This document shows positions 26,675-35,964 of a stretch of 64,000 nucleotides of DNA, piece after piece (within the stretch, counting starts at the first letter, position 1; each line of letters starts with the position of its first letter). Location of the stretch: the NCBI GenBank assembly GCA_964429655.1, contig CAYSCZ010000003.1, positions 1 to 64,000 on the forward strand. The letters are read 5' to 3'. The notes under the pieces were generated by a model that saw only the letters and a program-made list of their open reading frames with translations, did no database searches and was not told the origin of the DNA. The translations under genes were made by a program, and so were the position numbers. The stretch is from CAYSCZ01 sp964429655 (GTDB lineage Bacteria; Bacteroidota; Bacteroidia; Cytophagales; Cyclobacteriaceae).

Positions 26675-27937
26675 CTACCTTTCCAGTATCTGCATCCTTT
26701 GGGAATCAAGTTTTAGGAAGATAAAAATAAGTGCCGTAAATGTCCATAATGATGATCCGCCATAACTTATCATTGGAAGGGGTATACCTATCACCGGAAA
26801 CAGTCCAATGGTCATTGCTATGTTTATGGAAAAGTGGACAAATATGACAGATGCCACGCCATACCCGTAAATTCTGTTAAAACTTGATTTCTGCCTTTCT
26901 GCCAGATTAATGATCCTCAATAGAAGTAAAGTAAAAGCCACAATTAATATTGTACTGCCTACCCATCCATGTTCTTCGCCTATGGTACAAAAAATAAAAT
27001 CAGTACTTTGTGCAGGGACAAAGTCAAACTTTGTTTGAGTGCCATTGAGGAACCCTTTTCCAAACATTCCACCAGATCCTATTGCAATTTTTGATTGGGT
27101 AACATTCCAACCAGCTCCTAAAGGGTCTGAATTGGGATTAATCAGTGCTATTATGCGTTTCTGTTGGTGGGGCTTTAAAACATCGGTAACAAAAAAATCT
27201 ACGCTTCTGACAAATAAAAGGATAAATACTATGGAAGATACCGCCAAAACAATATTTGGCAATTTCTTTGGCATTAATCCGATAATAATCAATCCGATGA
27301 CTAATAAACCAATCAGTAGTACCAACTGATTCACAAATAGGGTCAACACAAATAATAGTACAATACCCACACCAATCATTAAAATATAGGGTGAAATACC
27401 TTCACGGTGTAAAACAAAAATAAATGATGAATACACCAGGGCCGTCCCGGTATCCCCCTGCAAAATGATGAGCACCATGGGAACAATGATCAGTGAGAAA
27501 GCGATGAACTGGTTTTTAATTGACCTGAACTTGATATTGTATGAGCCAATAAATTTGGCCAATGCTAATGTACAAGCTACTTTGGTAAATTCTGAGGGTT
27601 GAATACTTACAGGGCCTAGTTGAAACCACGACCGGGACCCTGAAACCTCTGTTCCTATGAACATCACAGCGATCAATAAAAAAATTGATATAGCATAGAA
27701 AGGGAAAGAAATATCCAATATGAACTTCCGGTCAAAAAATGTTATGGCTATTGCAATCAAGAAAGCAGAAATTATCCATAAAAGCTGCTTACCTGCGTCG
27801 TTTGATAAGCCCATCAGACCAGTTTTTCCATCTTCATACACTGACGCATAGATGTTGAACCATCCTGCCAGCACCAGGAATAAAAATAACACGATGGTTA
27901 TTAGATCAATGTTGTATGAGGCTCCCTTGCGTTTCAA
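26675..27937 (-). CDS. rodA: Rod-shape peptidoglycan glycosyltransferase RodA
   Basis: A 420-residue SEDS protein with about ten membrane helices that polymerises glycan strands with PBP2. Typical segments are GSRSWFQLGPVSIQPSEFTK, LILQGDTGTALVY, GWNVTQSKIAIGSGGMFGKG, FIFCTIGEEHGWVG and IPLPMISYGGSS. It overlaps the PBP2 gene by four bases and is last in the mreBCD-mrdA-rodA operon. Confidence 0.96.
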   Translation of the reverse strand: MKRKGASYNIDLITIVLFLFLVLAGWFNIYASVYEDGKTGLMGLSNDAGKQLLWIISAFLIAIAITFFDRKFILDISFPFYAISIFLLIAVMFIGTEVSGSRSWFQLGPVSIQPSEFTKVACTLALAKFIGSYNIKFRSIKNQFIAFSLIIVPMVLIILQGDTGTALVYSSFIFVLHREGISPYILMIGVGIVLLFVLTLFVNQLVLLIGLLVIGLIIIGLMPKKLPNIVLAVSSIVFILLFVRSVDFFVTDVLKPHQQKRIIALINPNSDPLGAGWNVTQSKIAIGSGGMFGKGFLNGTQTKFDFVPAQSTDFIFCTIGEEHGWVGSTILIVAFTLLLLRIINLAERQKSSFNRIYGYGVASVIFVHFSINIAMTIGLFPVIGIPLPMISYGGSSLWTFTALIFIFLKLDSQRMQILER

Positions 27938-29727
27938 TATAAAAATTCTCCTTTTAAAGCATATTCTTCAGCCCATTCCCTTGAAATATCTCCCTTTAAA
28001 TATTTTTCTATCACCAGACCCGCAATTGAGGCAGCAGCTCTGGAACCAAATCCCGCATTTTCCACATATACGGCAACAGCTATTTCGGCATCTTTCATTG
28101 GAGCGAATCCCATAAACCCTGAGTGATCTTCACCGTGCGGATTTTCAACCGTACTTGTTTTACCGCATACTTTTATATCCGGCAGGTTTGCCCTGGTACC
28201 CGACCATTCTTTAACTACCTTTCTCATCCCTTTAATTACAGTATTGAAATTATTGCTATCAATGTTTACTGTATGCTTTTGATAGGTAACCACCGGATCG
28301 TTACCGACCTTTTTTACCACATGAGGCGTATAGTAAAAACCTCTATTACCTAAAATACAACCCAGGTTGGCCATTTGAATTGGTGTCACTAGTATCTCAC
28401 CCTGACCAATGCTTAATGAATATATGTTAGAAAACTGCCACCTGTTCTTCCCGTAAAATCTGTCATAATATTTTAAATCAGGAATAAATCCCCCCTTTTC
28501 ATTGGGCAGGTCAATTCCTAATTTATTGCCTAAACCAAATTGATAAACATAGTTCCTCCATTTTTCAAACCCGATTCTTGCATCAATGAATGCGTTTTCA
28601 TGCTCCTTTTGATGTATAATCCGCTTAAAAAGTTGATAGAAATAATTGTTGGAAGAGTATTTAATTGCTTTTTGAATATTATAATAACCAGGGGGTGCTA
28701 AGTCCCCGATAAATTGATGCCTGTTATATATTTGTTCTTCTGGGGACACAACTTTTTCCTGAAGCCCAATTAGCGACTGGACTGTTTTAAACATTGAACC
28801 CGGAGGATAAACCGCCATTAAAGGCCTGTTAAATAATGGGGTAAGTGTATCCTGCTTTAATTCAGAGAAGTTTTTTGAGAAGTGCCTTCCTGACAACTTA
28901 CCGGGATTATATGATGGCGCTGATACCAAACATAATACCTCTCCGGTAGAGGGTTCAAGGGCAACGATGCTTCCTATTTTACCTTGCATAAGTGTCTCCG
29001 CATATCGTTGGAGTTCAAGGTCTATGGAGAGTGTTATCTGCTTGCCCGGTTCTGATAATTGATCATACGCACCATCCTTAAATTGGCCCTTGGGAATGCC
29101 CCGGACATTAACGATTTTATATTCAAATCCTCTTTGACCTCTTAGGACATGCTGGTATTCAGACTCAATTCCGCTAATACCAATGAGATCACCTTGTTTA
29201 TAATAATGTGTGCTGTCTTTTTCTAATTGATTTTTACTTATTTCAGCCAGGTAACCTAATGAATTGGATAGCACCGGATAGGTGTAGGCTCTTTTGGTAG
29301 TCGCAGAAATGTAAAAACCTCTGAAATTAACCAGATGATCCTGTATCCCGGCAAACTCCTCAGAATTTAATTTTTCTAAAAAATCATATGGTTTAATGAA
29401 TGAATATGATTTTGCCTCATTCATTTTTTCCAGAAAATAATCTTTCTCGATGTCAAATACATTTATAAAATAATTGGTATCAAGATTTTTAACTTCTTTG
29501 GGAATAACCTTAAGTGTATATATGGGCTCATTATAAACCATCAGCTTTCCATTTCTATCAAAGATTAATCCCCGGTAAGGCTCTTCAACTATTTTTTGAA
29601 CAATATTGCTCTCCGCCTTCAACTTGTAGTTTTCATCGAAAACCTGCAGATATAATAGCCTAACCATGAACACAATCCCTGAAAGAACTATAACTACCTG
29701 TATCAGCCACTTTCTAGAATCAAACAT
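27934..29727 (-). CDS. mrdA: Penicillin-binding protein 2 (class B transpeptidase)
   Basis: A 597-residue cross-linking enzyme of the elongasome. One N-terminal membrane anchor (about residues 8-26) is followed by the dimerisation domain (YRGLIFDRNGKLMVYNEP) and the transpeptidase domain. The SxxK nucleophile motif lies in YPPGSMFKTVQ, SxN in YSSNNYF, and the third motif reads KTS (CGKTSTVENPHGEDHSGF) instead of the usual KTG. It overlaps mreD by eight bases and rodA by four. Confidence 0.94.
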   Translation of the reverse strand: MFDSRKWLIQVVIVLSGIVFMVRLLYLQVFDENYKLKAESNIVQKIVEEPYRGLIFDRNGKLMVYNEPIYTLKVIPKEVKNLDTNYFINVFDIEKDYFLEKMNEAKSYSFIKPYDFLEKLNSEEFAGIQDHLVNFRGFYISATTKRAYTYPVLSNSLGYLAEISKNQLEKDSTHYYKQGDLIGISGIESEYQHVLRGQRGFEYKIVNVRGIPKGQFKDGAYDQLSEPGKQITLSIDLELQRYAETLMQGKIGSIVALEPSTGEVLCLVSAPSYNPGKLSGRHFSKNFSELKQDTLTPLFNRPLMAVYPPGSMFKTVQSLIGLQEKVVSPEEQIYNRHQFIGDLAPPGYYNIQKAIKYSSNNYFYQLFKRIIHQKEHENAFIDARIGFEKWRNYVYQFGLGNKLGIDLPNEKGGFIPDLKYYDRFYGKNRWQFSNIYSLSIGQGEILVTPIQMANLGCILGNRGFYYTPHVVKKVGNDPVVTYQKHTVNIDSNNFNTVIKGMRKVVKEWSGTRANLPDIKVCGKTSTVENPHGEDHSGFMGFAPMKDAEIAVAVYVENAGFGSRAAASIAGLVIEKYLKGDISREWAEEYALKGEFLY

Positions 29728-30241
29728 TTTTCACCTTTCTTATGAAGAACAGTTGATAAAATATAACAAATAAAAATGTAAATATTGTTGTTAGTAACAG
29801 TTTAAGCCAGCCGTTAATAAATATGGTATATTTTGCACTATCCAGCCAAAACAGGCTTATGTTATGCACAAAAACAATTGGAAAATAAAGTAATGAAAAC
29901 TTTATCAACCCTAAATCTTTTAACGTTGATTGTTCATGAAGTTCAAATTCATCCGGTGGATTTATAATATTATTTAAGATGCCTCTTAAATAGATAGATA
30001 GCGTTGAAGAAAATGTGAAGATACCCCCGGTGTGGTAGAATGCATCGATCAATAATCCATATACGAAACCAATGGATAAAGTTGAAATTTTGCCCCATTT
30101 TAAAGGGATGATGAATAAAAAATTTAGATAGATGAACACCATACCTTTGCCAAAAAATGCTAGTTCCTTAAAGAAAATAACCTGTAGAATCAGGTGGATG
30201 AACAGTTGAATAATGTAATAAACTATGGATTTATTCATCAA
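29720..30241 (-). CDS. mreD: Rod shape-determining protein MreD
   Basis: A 173-residue hydrophobic protein with about five membrane helices, for example IIQLFIHLILQVIFFKELAF, and the family-like FLFIIPLKWGKISTLSIGFV and GLLIDAFYHTGGIFTFSS. It bridges the cytoplasmic MreB and periplasmic MreC. Identity rests on hydropathy, size and its position between mreC (11-base overlap) and mrdA (eight-base overlap). Confidence 0.9.
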   Translation of the reverse strand: MMNKSIVYYIIQLFIHLILQVIFFKELAFFGKGMVFIYLNFLFIIPLKWGKISTLSIGFVYGLLIDAFYHTGGIFTFSSTLSIYLRGILNNIINPPDEFELHEQSTLKDLGLIKFSLLYFPIVFVHNISLFWLDSAKYTIFINGWLKLLLTTIFTFLFVIFYQLFFIRKVKNV

Positions 30242-31061
30242 GCTGAAGGATATAAGATTTAGATTCCAAAGAATCTTTTTCTTCTTTTCTTTTATTCTGA
30301 ATCACGGAGATATAATCCAATTTTGAGAAATCAGTAGCCAATCTTATTTTGATATCATAAAATGTACTGTTTGGTTTTAAGTCGAATGATGAGATCCAAC
30401 CTATGATTAGTCCTTTTGGGTAAATGGCATTGAACCCCGAGGTCTGAATGGTATCCCCAACTTGAATATTCACATGTCGAGGCACATATTTTATTGTTGA
30501 ATGTGTGATATCTATTCCATCCCACTGTGTGGCACATAAAGTACCTGAATTTTTTATTTCTGAAGAAACACTATAGTCTATATGTAAAAGGGAAATAGCC
30601 ACAGAATAATTATCAGAGGCACTTTTTATTTTTCCGACCACACCTTCAACCCCGGTAACCCCCATATCTCTAAACACACTATCTCTGGTACCTTTATTAA
30701 TGGTCAGGTAATTTCGACTATTGACCACAGAATTATTTACTACTCTTCCGGGAACAACCTCATAGATGTCTCTGGAGATGAAATCATGGCCTGACGGTGT
30801 ATCTTTCAGATTATTGGCAATCTGTTGTTTCAATCGGGAATTCTCTGCTGATAACCTACTGTTTTCCTCTGAAAGGCCAATATACATATCAAAAGACTCT
30901 TTTATACTGTAAACACTTCCAGCCAGCTGACTCTGTAATTTGAAGAATTTGGCCCCCTGATAATCATTGTAAGTGACTACCAGCCGATAGGCTATGATTT
31001 CAAGAAATAAAAAATAGAATAATACCCGGTTACCATATAAAAACTTAAATAACCTTACCAT
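30231..31061 (-). CDS. mreC: Rod shape-determining protein MreC
   Basis: A 276-residue protein with one N-terminal membrane helix (about residues 12-30), a coiled coil (SEENSRLSAENSRLKQQIAN), and the paired beta-barrel domains. Family motifs are VVNNSVVNSRNYLTINKGTR, GVTGVEGVVGKI and YPKGLIIGWI. It activates PBP2/RodA from the periplasmic side. It follows mreB by eight bases. Confidence 0.94.
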   Translation of the reverse strand: MVRLFKFLYGNRVLFYFLFLEIIAYRLVVTYNDYQGAKFFKLQSQLAGSVYSIKESFDMYIGLSEENSRLSAENSRLKQQIANNLKDTPSGHDFISRDIYEVVPGRVVNNSVVNSRNYLTINKGTRDSVFRDMGVTGVEGVVGKIKSASDNYSVAISLLHIDYSVSSEIKNSGTLCATQWDGIDITHSTIKYVPRHVNIQVGDTIQTSGFNAIYPKGLIIGWISSFDLKPNSTFYDIKIRLATDFSKLDYISVIQNKRKEEKDSLESKSYILQLDE

Positions 31062-31069
31062 TTAAAATA

Positions 31070-32098
31070 TCATGTCATCAGTATGGCTCTGTAAGAGTCT
31101 AAATTTTTAAGCGCAATGCCGGTACCTCTGACTACCGCCCTGAGGGGGTCGTCTGCAATGTGTATGGGTAATTTGGTTTTTAAAGCTAATCTTTTATCCA
31201 GTCCTCTAAGCAACGCGCCACCACCCGTTAGATAAATGCCATTATCATAGATATCCGCCGAGAGCTCCGGAGGAGAGATCTCAAGTGCTTTGAGCACAGC
31301 TTCTTCAATTTTTGAAACAGATTTATCAATGGCAAAAGCGATCTCAGAATAGCTGATCTTGATTACTTTGGGAATGCCGGTCATCAAATCTCTTCCACGT
31401 ATCTCATAATCTTCAGGTGGTTCATCCAGTTCCGTAAGTGCCGAACCTACTTCTATTTTGATTTTTTCGGCTGACCGTTCACCGATCAATAAGTTATGCT
31501 GGCGACGCATGTAGTCCAAAATATCTTTGCTGAAGGTGTTTCCTGCTGTCCTGATCGACTGATCACAAACGATTCCTGACAGGGCTATTACAGCAATCTC
31601 CGTGGTGCCACCACCGATGTCCACTACCATCGAACCAACCGGCTGATCAATATCCACCCCAATACCAATAGCAGCAGCAATAGGTTCATGGACCATATAA
31701 ACTTCCTTGGCTCCTGCATGTTCCGCGGAGTCTCTAACGGCTCGTTTTTCTACCTCTGTGATGCCCGATGGTATACATATTAACATGCGGTGTGAGGAGG
31801 GGAATAATCGTCTGGAATTACCATCAATCATTTTTATCATGCCTCGGATCATATGTTCCGCTGCATGAAAGTCGGCAATCACGCCGTCTTGTAGTGGTCT
31901 TATGGTTTTGATATTCTCATGGGTCTTTTCATGCATCTGCATTGCTTCCCTTCCAATAGCCAATACTTTATTGGTGTTTTTATCAATCGCTATAATTGAT
32001 GGTTCGTCCACAACAATCTTGTCCTTGGCAATAATAAGTGTATTTGCTGTACCAAGATCAATTGCAATATCTTTTGAAAAAAAATCAAATAATCCCAT
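31070..32098 (-). CDS. mreB: Rod shape-determining actin MreB
   Basis: A 342-residue bacterial actin that guides the elongasome. It opens with MGLFDFFSKDIAIDLGTANT, where IDLGTANT is phosphate loop 1. RMLICIPSGITEVEKRAVRD, the MVVDIGGGTTEIAVI phosphate loop and YLTGGGALLRGL follow. Normal length. First gene of the rod operon, with 71 bases to purH upstream. Confidence 0.97.
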   Translation of the reverse strand: MGLFDFFSKDIAIDLGTANTLIIAKDKIVVDEPSIIAIDKNTNKVLAIGREAMQMHEKTHENIKTIRPLQDGVIADFHAAEHMIRGMIKMIDGNSRRLFPSSHRMLICIPSGITEVEKRAVRDSAEHAGAKEVYMVHEPIAAAIGIGVDIDQPVGSMVVDIGGGTTEIAVIALSGIVCDQSIRTAGNTFSKDILDYMRRQHNLLIGERSAEKIKIEVGSALTELDEPPEDYEIRGRDLMTGIPKVIKISYSEIAFAIDKSVSKIEEAVLKALEISPPELSADIYDNGIYLTGGGALLRGLDKRLALKTKLPIHIADDPLRAVVRGTGIALKNLDSYRAILMT

Positions 32099-32169
32099 GT
32101 TTATTTTTGCGGGGGTTGAATTCTAACTAGAGGCGAAATTTACTAATTTGTAAGATAAAACCTCTTTTT

Positions 32170-33690
32170 TTAATGTTTGAAATGACGAAAACCCGTAAAA
32201 ACCATAGATAGTCCATGATCATTGCAATAGTCAACAGATAATTGATCATTTTTAGAGCCTCCGGGTTGTATAATCGAATTAATCCCATGTGTTTTTGCTA
32301 TCTCAACACAATCTGAGAAGGGGAAAAAAGCATCTGATGCCATCACGCTTTCATTTAAATCCATATTAAATCTCCCAGCCTTATCAATTGCTTGATTTAA
32401 GGCATCCACCCTGGAGGTTTGTCCGACCCCATTGGCTAGTAATTGTTTGTTCTTGGCAAGGACGATAGTATTGGATTTTGAATGCTTGGCAATTTTTGAG
32501 GCAAATAGTAAATCATCTATCTGTTCATTTCCTGGTTTTTGATATGTTACGTATTGAAGATCATTTCTATGGTCAGTTTTTGAGTCAGTTGTTTGGACAA
32601 GGTACCCATTGAATACGCTTTTGATTTCGTTATTAAGTGAATCGAGGTTTTTACTTTTTAAGATGATTCTGTTCTTTAATTTTTTCAGCAGATCCAGAGC
32701 CTCTTTCGTGAAGGAGGGGGCAATTAGTATTTCATAAAATATCGAGGATATTTGTTTGGCTGCTTCTAAATTGACTGTTGTATTTGTGCAAAAAATGCCT
32801 CCAAAGGCTGAAACGTTGTCTGCCTCCAGTGCTTTATTATATGCTTCAATGCATGTATCGCCCACGGCAACCCCACAGGCATTATTATGCTTGATTATGA
32901 TAAAGACATTTTCATCTTCAAATTCTTTTAGTAGTTGAATGCCCGCATTGATGTCCATAAGATTATTAAAGGATAAATCTTTACCATTTAGTTTTTGGAA
33001 AACTTCATTTAAGTCACCATAGTAATAACCTTTTTGATGAGGGTTTTCTCCATATCTCAAAGGATTAATTGCATTTTCGCTCAGCCTGAGGAGTTGATTT
33101 TCTGATCCTTGACTGAAATATTTATAAATCACGGAGTCATAATGGGATGAAATAGCAAAAGCCTTTGCGGCGAGGGATCTTCTTTCTTCCATTGTACTAA
33201 ATCCATTATCCAAGATCTCTTCCAGTTTGTTATAATCATCTTTTGAAGGTATTATGATAACATCATTAAAATTCTTTGCTGCTGCACGAATAAGCGAGGT
33301 ACCACCTATGTCTATTTTTTCTATTATCTCATAGTGAGGCAGTTCTTTTTTTACGGTTTCCTCAAATGGATATAGATCCACCACCACCAGGTCTACCGGG
33401 GGAATTTTATAATGCTCGACCTCCTCATTGTGGGTTTTATTGTTACGTTCGAACAGAATGCCGCCAAAGATTTTGGGGTGAAGCGTTTTTACCCTACCAT
33501 TGAATATTGAGGGGTAATCGGTTACTGATTCCACCGCAGTTACCGCCACGGAAAGGGATCTGATGAACTTTTCAGTACCTCCAGTGGAATAGATTTTAAT
33601 ATTTTGGTCTGATAACCGCCGGATTATACCTTCGAGATCAGATTTATCAAAGACTGAGATTAAGGCAGATTTGATAGATATATTGGACAT
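32170..33690 (-). CDS. purH: Bifunctional AICAR transformylase / IMP cyclohydrolase
   Basis: A 506-residue enzyme for the last two steps of purine synthesis. The N-terminal cyclohydrolase (MGS-like fold) shows IYSTGGTEKFIR, FNGRVKTLHPKIFGGILFER and IDIGGTSLIRAAAKN. The C-terminal transformylase has LRYGENPHQKGYYYGD, IKHNNACGVAVGD (catalytic Lys-His) and the final SDAFFPFSDCVEIA and IIQPGGSKND. It lies two bases after purN. Confidence 0.96.
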   Translation of the reverse strand: MSNISIKSALISVFDKSDLEGIIRRLSDQNIKIYSTGGTEKFIRSLSVAVTAVESVTDYPSIFNGRVKTLHPKIFGGILFERNNKTHNEEVEHYKIPPVDLVVVDLYPFEETVKKELPHYEIIEKIDIGGTSLIRAAAKNFNDVIIIPSKDDYNKLEEILDNGFSTMEERRSLAAKAFAISSHYDSVIYKYFSQGSENQLLRLSENAINPLRYGENPHQKGYYYGDLNEVFQKLNGKDLSFNNLMDINAGIQLLKEFEDENVFIIIKHNNACGVAVGDTCIEAYNKALEADNVSAFGGIFCTNTTVNLEAAKQISSIFYEILIAPSFTKEALDLLKKLKNRIILKSKNLDSLNNEIKSVFNGYLVQTTDSKTDHRNDLQYVTYQKPGNEQIDDLLFASKIAKHSKSNTIVLAKNKQLLANGVGQTSRVDALNQAIDKAGRFNMDLNESVMASDAFFPFSDCVEIAKTHGINSIIQPGGSKNDQLSVDYCNDHGLSMVFTGFRHFKH

Positions 33691-33692
33691 GA

Positions 33693-34265
33693 CTAATTAA
33701 TAGAATTTAATATGAATTCGCGGATAATTTCCGGATAGTACTGGTATTCCAATTGATGTATTTTTTTTGCAAGGGTATTAACTGTATCATCCGAGGCGAC
33801 CATAAGACTTTTTTGAAATAGTATCTTACCTTTATCATATTCTTCATTTACCAAATGGATGGTAATCCCACTTTCCTGTTCATGGTTATTTATCACTGCC
33901 TGATGAACTTTATCTCCATACATCCCTTTGCCTCCATACTTTGGCAATAGTGCCGGATGAATATTTATTATTTTATTTTTATAGCTTTTGATAATATTTT
34001 GAGGAATCAGCCATAGAAAGCCTGCCAAAATGATGAAATCAACCGAATCCTTTCTCAATTCATTAATGACTTCATTAGTTTCATATAGACTTGATCGGTT
34101 GATCAACAAATAATCAATCATATTTTTTTTGGCCCTTTCGATAACAAAAGCATTCGGATTATTAACAAATATTTTTTTTACAGCAAGCTCAGAACTTTTA
34201 AAAGCCCAAATGATATTTTCAACATTTGAACCGTTACCTGAGGCAAAAAGAGCCAGATTGATCAT
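33693..34265 (-). CDS. purN: Phosphoribosylglycinamide formyltransferase
   Basis: A 190-residue formyltransferase using 10-formyl-THF on GAR. LFASGNGSNVENII binds the phosphoribosyl part. The catalytic Asn and His are in IINIHPALLPKYGGKGMYGD, and the catalytic Asp is in YDKGKILFQ. It forms a pair with purH (two-base gap) and overlaps the UbiA gene by one base. Confidence 0.95.
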   Translation of the reverse strand: MINLALFASGNGSNVENIIWAFKSSELAVKKIFVNNPNAFVIERAKKNMIDYLLINRSSLYETNEVINELRKDSVDFIILAGFLWLIPQNIIKSYKNKIINIHPALLPKYGGKGMYGDKVHQAVINNHEQESGITIHLVNEEYDKGKILFQKSLMVASDDTVNTLAKKIHQLEYQYYPEIIREFILNSIN

Positions 34266-35143
34266 TAAATAAACACTATGCTAATTACTCCCGCTAAGAT
34301 TATCAATTTCAATAAATTATTTAGTTTATTGAACCTATATCTGGAATCGGCCCTTCTTAATTTGAATAAGAAAAATACCACAGCCGATAGAATAATAGTG
34401 AAATATAGCGTAAGGAAAAGTTCTTCCAGATAAATTAAAAATATTGTCAGAATCAGTATCGACAATAATGTTATGACATTAATTACTTTTTTGGTCTTTG
34501 TTATACCTATCAATACGGGGAGGGTTTCACAGCCAAAGTGTTTTTCTCCCTTCAGGTCTTCTAAATCTTTTACTATCTCCCTCACCAGGTTGACTGTAAA
34601 GGCAAACGTCGCATATAGCGAAACCATCAATAAATTATTTTTGAAATACAGGCCCACTAATAATATGGATAAGAAAGTAAGAAAGGCAATTAATAAGTTG
34701 CCCACAAATGGCTTCCTTCTCAAATAGTTTGAGTAAAACCATAAAGAAAAAGCTGAAAAACAATGTACCAAAGCAACCTTGAAAGATATCACCAAACCCA
34801 GGCCAACGCCGATGAGGGTTAGAAGGAAATGAATCACGATAACCCATCGACGCTCAATAATTCGCCCGGCAATTACTCTATCCGGTCTGTTCACAAGGTC
34901 AATTTTTATATCATAATAATCATTAATCACATAACCTGCGGCCGCAATCATGCAGGTACTCAATACCAAAAGGAATAACTGAGGGTTTAAAATATATTTT
35001 GATAAGGGCTGGATATCATTTCTGATAATAAATAAAGCCACCAAATACTGGGTGGAACCAATGACCAGCAGGTTGGGAAGACGAGCCAGCTTAAGGAAAG
35101 CATTAATTTTAGATGGCTTCCTGTGCTTAACAACTGATACCAT
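34265..35143 (-). CDS. UbiA-family prenyltransferase (geranylgeranylglycerol-phosphate geranylgeranyltransferase-like)
   Basis: A 292-residue integral membrane prenyltransferase with about eight helices. The first Asp-rich motif is NDYYDIKIDLVNRPDR, matching NDxxDxxxD; the second is DLEDLKGEKHFGCETLP. This Bacteroidota group is usually annotated as geranylgeranylglycerol-phosphate geranylgeranyltransferase, an activity proven in archaea. The acceptor in bacteria is not settled. It is coupled to purN by a one-base overlap. Confidence 0.8.
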   Translation of the reverse strand: MVSVVKHRKPSKINAFLKLARLPNLLVIGSTQYLVALFIIRNDIQPLSKYILNPQLFLLVLSTCMIAAAGYVINDYYDIKIDLVNRPDRVIAGRIIERRWVIVIHFLLTLIGVGLGLVISFKVALVHCFSAFSLWFYSNYLRRKPFVGNLLIAFLTFLSILLVGLYFKNNLLMVSLYATFAFTVNLVREIVKDLEDLKGEKHFGCETLPVLIGITKTKKVINVITLLSILILTIFLIYLEELFLTLYFTIILSAVVFFLFKLRRADSRYRFNKLNNLLKLIILAGVISIVFI

Positions 35144-35175
35144 AATTAAAGAAACAAAATAAGTGCTTAAATAGG

Positions 35176-35964
35176 CTATCTCTTAAGATGATATTTTTGT
35201 ATTGATTCCGTTAATTTATGATATAGCGAAGCTTCTTCAGGCTTGCCTTTTAATATATTCAGGTGCTTGTCGATGGTTTTCATATCATTTCTAATTGCAG
35301 GGCCTGTTTGGCTTTTTGCTGGTCCGTTTTCAAATATCTTAGCTATGGTTTCTTCCATTAGAGGGGATAACAGATTCAGAAGATTTTTGTCTCTATCCAG
35401 TAAACAATCACTAATATTCAGCAAATGGTTGGTGAAATTATTTGCAAAAACTGCTGCCAGGTGAAGTTTACTGCGCTTTTCATAATTTACCTTATAGCTA
35501 TTATTAAAAATTTTTTGGGCAAGATGATTTAATTTTTTCTCTGTATAACCATTTGAACACTCCATTAAGAGGGGTATTCCTTTATAATCTAGTGGCCTGT
35601 TTTTTGAAAAGCTTTGCAATGGATAAAAAACCCCGGCATTTGTAAATCTCGATGACAGTACAGATAATTCCAGCATCGCTGAGGTATGGCATACTATTAC
35701 TTCGTCAGGTGCTTTGATATTTGCAGCTACGGATTCAATGGCACTATCGGTGACAGCAATTAAGATTATATCTGTTTCTTTGTTCTGATAATTAAGTGAA
35801 TCTTTGAAAGAAGGTATATGGGAAAGGTTTTTTACTAAGTCAAGATAACTTTTATCGGTTCTGGTAAATACTGTGTTGACAAAAACATCATTTTTTTGAC
35901 AGGCTTTAATTAAATGAAAAGCCACATTTCCGCCTCCAACAATGGATACAGAAAGATCATTCAA
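35176..35964 (-). CDS. Rossmann-fold and DUF2520 domain protein
   Basis: A 262-residue protein resembling NADP-dependent oxidoreductases of the ProC/F420 type. The N-terminal nucleotide-binding loop is VSIVGGGNVAFHLIKACQ. DIILIAVTDSAIESVA and the GVFYPLQSFSK segment follow. DUF2520 forms the helical C-terminal half (LHLAAVFANNFTNHLLNISD; GPAKSQTGPAIRND). The reaction is unknown. It overlaps ccmF by eight bases, which ties it to the cytochrome c operon by transcription. Confidence 0.85.
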   Translation of the reverse strand: MNDLSVSIVGGGNVAFHLIKACQKNDVFVNTVFTRTDKSYLDLVKNLSHIPSFKDSLNYQNKETDIILIAVTDSAIESVAANIKAPDEVIVCHTSAMLELSVLSSRFTNAGVFYPLQSFSKNRPLDYKGIPLLMECSNGYTEKKLNHLAQKIFNNSYKVNYEKRSKLHLAAVFANNFTNHLLNISDCLLDRDKNLLNLLSPLMEETIAKIFENGPAKSQTGPAIRNDMKTIDKHLNILKGKPEEASLYHKLTESIQKYHLKR

